Source of the DNA: Candidatus Kapaibacterium sp.
GTDB taxonomy: Bacteria > Bacteroidota > Ignavibacteria > Kapaibacteriales > UBA2268
Length of the DNA: 64,000 bases
Assembly: GCA_938031175.1 (NCBI GenBank)
Contig: CALHGZ010000006.1
Coordinates: 124,001-188,000 of the forward strand
Reading direction: 5' to 3'
The notes beneath the pieces are model-generated. The model was not told the origin of the DNA. It saw nothing but the letters and a program-made list of their open reading frames with translations, and did no database searches. Shown here piece by piece: positions 57,692 to 64,000 of this stretch (within the stretch, counting starts at the first letter, position 1; every line of letters starts with the position of its first letter). The translations under genes were made by a program, and so were the position numbers.

Positions 57692-59770
57692 TTAGGTAAC
57701 ATCTTCCTGAGTGCAAAAATATTCAATAGTTTTTTCCGCACAAGTATTGCAATAGCCCAATTTAGTAACCATCGTATTAATCATTCTATTGTATAGCTTT
57801 TGATTTTCCTCATTAGTCCTGTTGGATAGAGCTCCAACAAGACTACCAGCTCCTGCAATATCGGATTTTAATCTAACATCAGTAACAGCTTTAACAAGTT
57901 CATTATTGTCCATAAAATTATAATTCGGATCTTTAATCATTTTCTGGCCGTAAATCTTAGCAATTGTCGTACGAAAACTTTGCTTTTGTTCCTTGTTTTT
58001 CAATCCGAGTCTTTCCTCAACGCTGTTGATGAAAGTTTCGTCAATTTTAAGCGGTACTAATTTACCAGTTTGTGGGTCTCGATAAGTCCAAATCTTATCT
58101 GGTCCTAAATTTTTAGCATCAATTCCAATAACCATGTTAACATAATTAAGTACATCTTTTTCAATTGCACCTGGTTCATCCATATATGCATTGAAAATAG
58201 TTGTCATTACATTTTTTCTATGCAAGCTTCTAGCAATTTTTAGGTCATTTAGATACTTAATTCTATCGTTCGGGTCTTGGACATAATCGAGTATAACACA
58301 TTCCAAAGCAGGGAAAATATCACCAGCGTACATACATTTTCCTTCCTGAGTTTCAGAGCGTTCGAGCAAAATTTGTAAAGCTCTTCCCAAATTTCTATGT
58401 CCCAAACCTTTTTGTCCAAATCTCTTGGTAATATCAGGATCATTATTCAATTCATTAATAACTTCGCTCAAAGTTTTTATACTTTTTTCTCCGGCAACTT
58501 CTCCGGCAGCAAGTTTCATCATTTCAACAGGGGTTAATTTATCACTTGGTGGCATTCTTGTAAGTACTACTGCCACGGATAAAGCATAATTTAAATTTGG
58601 GTCTATATGCATCTTTTCACCGGCAAAATTTGTTTTTTCCTTGCTACCAATAGCATAAGAAGTAAGTTCTTGTTGCAATATATAATTAGTATTATGAGCC
58701 ATATATGTTAAACGGCAACGATCAACAATTGGTGCTTGTTCTTTTTCCTCTAAAAAGCGTGCAAATTCGGAATTATTACTGGTTGCTAATATTAATGTAT
58801 CGAGTGGCCATTTGAATCCTTCAATATCAATTGTTCTATTCTGTATAACACCAAGATATACTTGTATTAGATCTTTTTTGTTTTTAAATATTTCATCTGC
58901 AAAATGGATACCGCCACCTGCTACTCTTGCAAGTGCACCTCGGCGCAAATCAAATCTGTATGGATTATCTGCATCACTAATATTCAAGATTCTGGTTATG
59001 GATTCTTCGCCAAGCAAATCGACTGCAGATGAGGTAATTTTATCTTTAGCGGCGTATTTACCTGTTAGTGTACCACGTGATTCACTTATAGGTACAGGAA
59101 ATATTTCTATAAATTCCAAAATTTTGTTTATATCACCATCGCAATACTCACGTATCTGATTTAATATGTAATATGTACAAGCACCAAGAGGTCTATAATT
59201 TTTGTAAAAATGTTGAATTTTTTTGGAACTTGCCCCCAAAGCTTCTAATAATTTGATATTTTCCTCTTTTTCATTACTCAAATTCATCGCTAAAACCATA
59301 GGATCTTCATAGGTTTGTGACTCTATTCTGGTGATTTTACCATATCCACCTATTTTATCCATATTAATGAATCTGAACGAATACCTTCGATTCTCTGGTA
59401 AGGATATAAAATCGCGATATAGTCCCGATAGAAAATCTACAAAATAAGTTTTGCCATTACCAGGTTCTCCAATTAAAACAAAAGCCATTTCAGCTGATGA
59501 TCCACCTTCAGCTGCATCCTTTACAAATGAAACAAAACTATTGATTTCATCAAACATACCAACTATATGCTTTTTCCCAGTCCTGAATACTTTAAAATCG
59601 TAAGTTTGCCTACCATTAACAGTTACTTTTTCAATTTTGTTCGGTCCTTCCAATATCATTCTAGAAACAGATTGATAAACATTTTCAAATCTTCGCTTAC
59701 CACTAAGAACTTGGAGAATATGATGTGTCAAACTTAGCTCTTTGTTAATTGTAATTTCATTTTTTCTCAT
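57692..59770 (-). CDS. prkA: PrkA-family AAA protein kinase/protease
   Basis: 692-residue cytoplasmic protein of the PrkA/YeaG family. The AAA part has the P-loop GEPGNGKT (101-108) and a region with the family's HFADEIFKNKKDL. PrkA was described as a serine protein kinase in enterobacteria and as a Lon-like protease in Bacillus; which applies here is unknown. The last 20 residues form a cysteine cluster (C674xxC677 and C686), which suggests a metal site. The usual partners YeaH and SpoVR are not in the window. The gene precedes the arabinose-donor cassette on the same strand by 45 bases. Confidence 0.92.
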   Translation of the reverse strand: MRKNEITINKELSLTHHILQVLSGKRRFENVYQSVSRMILEGPNKIEKVTVNGRQTYDFKVFRTGKKHIVGMFDEINSFVSFVKDAAEGGSSAEMAFVLIGEPGNGKTYFVDFLSGLYRDFISLPENRRYSFRFINMDKIGGYGKITRIESQTYEDPMVLAMNLSNEKEENIKLLEALGASSKKIQHFYKNYRPLGACTYYILNQIREYCDGDINKILEFIEIFPVPISESRGTLTGKYAAKDKITSSAVDLLGEESITRILNISDADNPYRFDLRRGALARVAGGGIHFADEIFKNKKDLIQVYLGVIQNRTIDIEGFKWPLDTLILATSNNSEFARFLEEKEQAPIVDRCRLTYMAHNTNYILQQELTSYAIGSKEKTNFAGEKMHIDPNLNYALSVAVVLTRMPPSDKLTPVEMMKLAAGEVAGEKSIKTLSEVINELNNDPDITKRFGQKGLGHRNLGRALQILLERSETQEGKCMYAGDIFPALECVILDYVQDPNDRIKYLNDLKIARSLHRKNVMTTIFNAYMDEPGAIEKDVLNYVNMVIGIDAKNLGPDKIWTYRDPQTGKLVPLKIDETFINSVEERLGLKNKEQKQSFRTTIAKIYGQKMIKDPNYNFMDNNELVKAVTDVRLKSDIAGAGSLVGALSNRTNEENQKLYNRMINTMVTKLGYCNTCAEKTIEYFCTQEDVT

Positions 59771-60032
59771 TAATTCACCTTATTCATATTTGATTTCTAT
59801 CTTAATTTTAAAGTTAATAAAATTTTTCTTTTTTATATGATTTCTTTTTTGGACAATTTATGTCCAGAGATAAATTAAAAATTTTAGTTGTAAAAAAATT
59901 AAAAAAATCATAATTTTGAAATCTAAAATTATTTCTTAAATTAATGTAATATACTTAAAAGCATATTAAAAGCTGGGATAGTCTTATTTAAATTTTCATT
60001 ACTTTAATGTTCCCCAAAACTAAATTGAAAAA

Positions 60033-62042
60033 GTGCAAATTTTATTATTTTATTTAATATTTATATTCCTAAGTAAAAATCCTTTAGATTCAGTAATAAA
60101 GGTCAAATCGCATCTTGAAGAAACTGTTTTAATCGATAGTTTAATATCGATTGGATTTAGCTATACTGATTTCGATTTTGTAACCGCTTCTGCTTTCGCT
60201 AATGAGGCAATGAATCGTTCTCTAAAAATTCTATACAAAAACGGTATCGCTGATAGCAAATATCTGCTTGCATCTATTCATTTTTATCAAGGAAATTTTA
60301 AAGCCGCAATCGATACTTCTACAAAAATTCTAACTTATTATCAAAAGATTAATGAAAAGCTTAAAGAGGTTAAGACGCTAAAGTTAATTGGAGATAGTTA
60401 TTTCAAAATGAGTGAGTACGATTTAGCAATTAGTTTATATAATCAAGCAAAAAAAATTATAGATACCCACAAAGATGATAAATTAAAAAATGACATTAAT
60501 AAAATCCTCCCCAAGTTACTTGTAAGTATTGGTCTCTTATATGCTGAAAGAGGTGATATTGATATTGCATCTGAATATTATTGGAATGCTCTCAGTATTG
60601 CAAAAAAAACTAATGAAATCAATGTAGAAACCTCAGTATATATAAATTTTGGAACACTACATTTTAACATTGATAAATTCGATAGTGCTCTTTTTTATTT
60701 CAAAAAGGCAAATAAATTAGCAAGAGAGAATAACAATCAACGCTTCTTGTTGAGAACTCTAACAAATATGGGTCAGGTATTAAATTTTCTGAATAGAAGT
60801 GACGAAGCTCTGAAATGTTTACTCGAAGCATATAACATTCTTGAAAATTATGATGATAAACTTTCAATGTACAACACTTTATTTACCATATCTCAGATTT
60901 ATATGAAAACAGGCGATTATGCAAATGCCCTCAGAAATCTCGAAAGTTCAAAAGAATTAGCTTTAGAAATCGGCAACAAAAGAGATCTTATACCTATATA
61001 TTATCAATTAGCTTTAGCTAATGAAAAATTGAATAAAATCACAAGTGCAATTGCCTATTATAAGTTATATGCTCAACTAAAAGATTCCCTTTATGATATC
61101 GAAAAAGAGAGTTTATATGCTGAATTACAAGCTAATATGAGATTAGAAGACGAAAAAAATAAAAATAAAATAAATGAAATCACAATAGAATCCCAAAATA
61201 AGATTATGCTCATTTTGATTATCAGTTTAATTTTTTCATTAATATTACTATTTATTATTATTTTTCTTTTACGCATAAAAACAAGAATTTATAAAAAAAT
61301 TGCTCAACAAAAAGATGAAATTACTAAGGTCAATTTAGAGTTAAATGAACTTAATGCAACAAAAGATAAATTTTTTTCAATTATTGCACATGACATCAAA
61401 AGTCCACTGGCAATAATAACAAACGTCTCTGAATATTTACTCAGCAATTCTACTAATATATCAAGTAAAGAAACAAATGAACTAATCGAAAGAATTAAAG
61501 TCACAAGCCAAAGTTTATCTAATTTATTAGAAAACTTACTTGAATGGTCTAGGTCACAAACCGGTAAAATCAAATTTAATCCACAAATGATAGATTTGCA
61601 TAATCTTATATTCGAAACAACATTCCTTTTACGCAAAACAGCCGCCAACAAAGGAATAATCATTGAGAATAATGTAAATAAGGATACAAAAGTATATGCC
61701 GATAGATATATGCTTGAAGTTATAATGAGAAACCTTGTTTCAAATGCAATAAAATTTACTCCAGAAAACGGCAAAGTCTCAATTAATGCTACAAACGATA
61801 TAAACGGTATAAAAATATCTGTAGAGGATAATGGTATTGGAATTCCTGAGGATATGATCCCTAAAGTTTTTGATATTAAAGAAAGTATTATCCGACCAGG
61901 AACAAACAACGAACGTGGTACTGGGCTGGGACTTATTTTATGTAAGGAATTTATTGAGAAGCATAATGGTAAAATTTGGTTTGAAAGCCAAATCAATGTC
62001 GGTTCAAAATTTATCTTCACCTTAAATAGTTTAAATAACTAA
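60033..62042 (+). CDS. TPR-containing membrane histidine kinase
   Basis: 669-residue sensor kinase. An N-terminal signal-like segment (1-15) is followed by a TPR array (about 40-365) with repeats such as ASEYYWNALSIAKK, a membrane helix (about 389-412) and a coiled coil. HisKA carries the phosphoacceptor His453 in IIAHDIKSPL. HATPase_c has NLVSNAIKFT, DNGIGIP and GTGLGL. The sensing TPR domain is presumably periplasmic. The start is a GTG at 60033; no in-frame ATG lies near. No response regulator is adjacent. Its stop lies 3 bases from the tsaD stop. Confidence 0.9.
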   Translation: MQILLFYLIFIFLSKNPLDSVIKVKSHLEETVLIDSLISIGFSYTDFDFVTASAFANEAMNRSLKILYKNGIADSKYLLASIHFYQGNFKAAIDTSTKILTYYQKINEKLKEVKTLKLIGDSYFKMSEYDLAISLYNQAKKIIDTHKDDKLKNDINKILPKLLVSIGLLYAERGDIDIASEYYWNALSIAKKTNEINVETSVYINFGTLHFNIDKFDSALFYFKKANKLARENNNQRFLLRTLTNMGQVLNFLNRSDEALKCLLEAYNILENYDDKLSMYNTLFTISQIYMKTGDYANALRNLESSKELALEIGNKRDLIPIYYQLALANEKLNKITSAIAYYKLYAQLKDSLYDIEKESLYAELQANMRLEDEKNKNKINEITIESQNKIMLILIISLIFSLILLFIIIFLLRIKTRIYKKIAQQKDEITKVNLELNELNATKDKFFSIIAHDIKSPLAIITNVSEYLLSNSTNISSKETNELIERIKVTSQSLSNLLENLLEWSRSQTGKIKFNPQMIDLHNLIFETTFLLRKTAANKGIIIENNVNKDTKVYADRYMLEVIMRNLVSNAIKFTPENGKVSINATNDINGIKISVEDNGIGIPEDMIPKVFDIKESIIRPGTNNERGTGLGLILCKEFIEKHNGKIWFESQINVGSKFIFTLNSLNN

Positions 62043-62045
62043 TAT

Positions 62046-63059
62046 TTAATGATTTTTGAGTGTATAGGCTTTAGTAGTAAAATCTAATCTTTTAAAATCA
62101 TCTAATGTTGCATTAATAATTTTTTTTTCAGCAAGAAAACCAATCATTGCTGCATTATCTATACAGTATGACAAGGAAGGAGCAATGAATTTGATCCCGC
62201 GAAGTGCAGATTCTTGAGCAAATTTTCTTCTTAAAAGTGAGTTGGCAGAAACCCCACCAGCAACAACTAAGTACTTACTTGAATAGGCAATTGCAGCTTT
62301 AATTGCTTTTATGACTAATACATCAACAATTGCTTCTTGAATAGAAGCACAAATATGAGTTAGTATTTTTTCATTAACACCATCTGGAAAATTCTTATTA
62401 ATATAGTTTTTGACAGCCGTCTTTAATCCACTGAAACTAAAGTTATAATCCCCGCTATTTATCATTGCACGTGGGAAGTTTACATAATTTGGATCGCCAT
62501 CTTTAGCAAATTTATCAATTAAAGGGCCTCCGGGATAGCCTAAACCTAACAATTTAGCAGTCTTATCAAAAGCCTCTCCGGCTGCATCATCAATAGTTGT
62601 ACCAATTAACTGATATTTAAGGAAGGATTCAACATAGAACAAAGCTGTGTGCCCACCGCTGACAACCAAAGATATATAAGGGAAATTTATTTCTTCATTC
62701 TCTATCATCCCTGAATATATATGTCCTTCAATATGATTAATAGGTACAACTGGAATATTGTATCTTAAACCCAATCCTTTTGCAAAGTTTGCCCCCACAA
62801 TCAGAGAACCAATCAAGCCTGGTTGGGTTGTTACAGCAATAGCAGAGATTTCATTTATATCTGAATGAGCTAAATTTAAAGCATTTTTGACTATTGTTAC
62901 AATTGAATGCAAATGAGCTCTTGAGGCAAGTTCTGGAACTACACCACCGTATTTCGAGTGAAAATATTGAGAAGATACAACATTGCTTAATACTTGCGAA
63001 TTTTCGATTATTGCTGCAGAAGTTTCATCACATGATGTTTCTATTGCTAGTATTTTCAT
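62046..63059 (-). CDS. tsaD: tRNA N6-threonylcarbamoyladenosine transferase TsaD
   Basis: Transfers the threonylcarbamoyl group to A37 of ANN-decoding tRNAs. It has the ASKHA fold starting MKILAIETSCDETSAAI, the metal site H109IEGH113, and GGHTALF and VVAGGVSANSLLR. Length (337 aa) is normal. The ATG lies 1 base after the cinA stop, so the two are probably co-transcribed. The partner genes tsaB and tsaE are not in this window. Confidence 0.96.
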   Translation of the reverse strand: MKILAIETSCDETSAAIIENSQVLSNVVSSQYFHSKYGGVVPELASRAHLHSIVTIVKNALNLAHSDINEISAIAVTTQPGLIGSLIVGANFAKGLGLRYNIPVVPINHIEGHIYSGMIENEEINFPYISLVVSGGHTALFYVESFLKYQLIGTTIDDAAGEAFDKTAKLLGLGYPGGPLIDKFAKDGDPNYVNFPRAMINSGDYNFSFSGLKTAVKNYINKNFPDGVNEKILTHICASIQEAIVDVLVIKAIKAAIAYSSKYLVVAGGVSANSLLRRKFAQESALRGIKFIAPSLSYCIDNAAMIGFLAEKKIINATLDDFKRLDFTTKAYTLKNH

Positions 63060-63060
63060 T

Positions 63061-64000
63061 TCACTTTACAGATTTTAATTTATTCATAAGTAGTGATAAC
63101 GCAGTACCAACCGAACGATTTCTATTAACAGCTCTATCCTTTGAGAAAATGTAGTGATAAGCTTCAACATTATTTCTGTCGGCAATGCCAATCCAAACAG
63201 TGCCAACAGGCTTGCTTTCAGTTCCGCCATCAGGTCCAGCTATGCCTGTGATTGATATTCCATAGTCAGTATTGAATAATTTACGTACATTTTCAGCCAT
63301 CTCCAAAGCTGTTTCTTTACTTACTGCACCATATTTTTCAATAGTATCTTTCTTAACATTCAAAATTGACATCTTTGCTTCATTGCTATAAGAAATGATA
63401 CCACCAATAAAATATTGTGAACTACCCGGTACTTCCGTGATTACCCCACCGAGCATTCCAGCAGTGCAAGATTCAGCTACTGCAACAGTTGCTTGATTGC
63501 TTTTTAAATATTCACCTATCATTTTATTAATCGGTTTATCATCAGTTGATATAACATATTTGGAGACTTTTCCTAAAATTATATCTTGTACCCTATCTAA
63601 TTCCTTGATAGATTCTTCATAATTTTTGCCACTTACTCCAATCCTCAATCTCACACCGTAATACGATGGTAGAAATGCCAAAGTGCATTCACCAAGAAAT
63701 CTTGATGGTTCTCCTATTAAATCCGCCAACACTGATTCGAAAATACCAGTTGTGTGTATAGTTCGGTACAATGTTACATCATGCTTACCCTCTGTCATTA
63801 AGTTTGAAATAATTGGCAACACAGAATCGTTCAAAATAAACATCATCTCAGATGGTACACCCGGAAGAGAAAAATAATGCTTGTTATTTTCGACAAAATA
63901 AAGACCAGGTGCTGTACCTAAGAGATTCCTCAAAGCTTTACTTTTAGATGGAATTAAAGCTTGGGATTTATTTCTCTCGCTTACTTGACGATTTGAACGG
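63061..64000 (-). CDS. cinA: CinA-family protein, nicotinamide-nucleotide amidohydrolase, 5' end cut by window
   Basis: The frame is open to base 64000; upstream of the TTG at 63933 it continues reading NRQVSERNKSQALIPSKSKA, matching the CinA N-terminal domain, so the true start is beyond the window. The seen part covers the end of the MoCF (COG1058) domain (GTAPGLYF near the edge, then VPSEMMFIL) and the PncC deamidase domain (VAVAESCTAGMLGGVITEVPG, GISITGIAGPDGG). PncC converts NMN to nicotinate mononucleotide. The stop is 1 base before tsaD. Confidence 0.94.
   Translation of the reverse strand, partial: RSNRQVSERNKSQALIPSKSKALRNLLGTAPGLYFVENNKHYFSLPGVPSEMMFILNDSVLPIISNLMTEGKHDVTLYRTIHTTGIFESVLADLIGEPSRFLGECTLAFLPSYYGVRLRIGVSGKNYEESIKELDRVQDIILGKVSKYVISTDDKPINKMIGEYLKSNQATVAVAESCTAGMLGGVITEVPGSSQYFIGGIISYSNEAKMSILNVKKDTIEKYGAVSKETALEMAENVRKLFNTDYGISITGIAGPDGGTESKPVGTVWIGIADRNNVEAYHYIFSKDRAVNRNRSVGTALSLLMNKLKSVK

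Noticed and set aside
61304-62020. 238-codon open frame on the minus strand
   Set aside because: It is the exact reverse of the histidine kinase gene, which has clear HisKA/HATPase motifs; it is rich in Leu/Ser/Ile as expected of an antisense shadow.

Overview
The window is 64 kb of AT-rich chromosomal DNA (roughly one third G+C by eye) from a Gram-negative bacterium of the Bacteroidota/Chlorobiota (FCB) branch. Four proteins carry C-terminal type IX secretion (T9SS) sorting tails, most with a YPNPF-like motif. There is a gingipain-type PorU-like sortase, three TonB-receptor-like outer membrane proteins, DacB, and a BAM/Sec-dependent style of surface proteins. Long YPNPF-tailed proteins together with FG-GAP/ASPIC proteins recall Ignavibacteria/Kapabacteria-type lineages more than classical Bacteroidetes; this placement is inference. 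No phage, insertion sequence, CRISPR array or rRNA was seen. One tRNA (Lys-UUU) is present.

Layout. 1-4442 (+): the 3' part of gyrA and an outer membrane beta-barrel protein. 4439-11667 (-): a very large PorU-like C25 peptidase and, upstream, a four-helix membrane protein that may be a motor component. 12097-18677: lysine 6-transaminase, an NrnA-type DHH phosphoesterase, a free-standing PASTA protein, a small T9SS cargo and an S9 peptidase lipoprotein. 18903-23828: an FG-GAP/ASPIC T9SS cargo facing DacB. 23960-31123 (+): htpG, queA, an unpaired methylmalonyl-CoA mutase small subunit and an Omp28-like T9SS cargo. 31163-34726: a GNAT-like protein and a TonB-dependent receptor, divergent. 34728-40199 (-): a likely operon secD-secF-STAS-purA-menG/ubiE. 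40382-44065 (+): two glycosyltransferases, a ferredoxin and an amidohydrolase. 44233-47496 (-): an Oar-like TonB receptor. 48210-51356: an S1/P1-nuclease-like secreted protein facing a three-gene arsP/arsF/arsG-like set. 51522-54147: tRNA-Lys and ftsH. 54153-59770 (-): PrkA, then a three-gene set resembling the polyprenyl-phosphate arabinofuranose pathway (HAD-UbiA fusion, DprE1-like, DprE2-like). 60033-64000: a TPR histidine kinase, tsaD and the 3' part of cinA.

Working together. Most genes are conserved housekeeping (gyrA, htpG, queA, purA, secDF, ftsH, tsaD, cinA). The accessory parts are cell-surface biology (T9SS sortase and cargos, TonB receptors, glycosyltransferases, arabinose-donor pathway) and a metalloid/redox efflux cassette. 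The most interesting items are the arabinofuranose-donor cassette in a Gram-negative genome, including a DprE1-like enzyme with Ala at the position aligned with the benzothiazinone-target Cys; the 1913-residue PorU-like protein with an apparent ILEI-like insertion beside a possible GldL-like membrane protein; and the arsP-arsF-arsG order without arsE or arsR nearby.

Several convergent gene pairs end within 0-6 bases of each other or overlap, without a terminator hairpin, whereas many other gene ends carry clear hairpin/T-tract terminators. Starts were moved from the longest reading frame where the sequence argued for it (NrnA, MutA, Omp28-like, MenG, STAS, amidohydrolase, ArsF, S9 peptidase).
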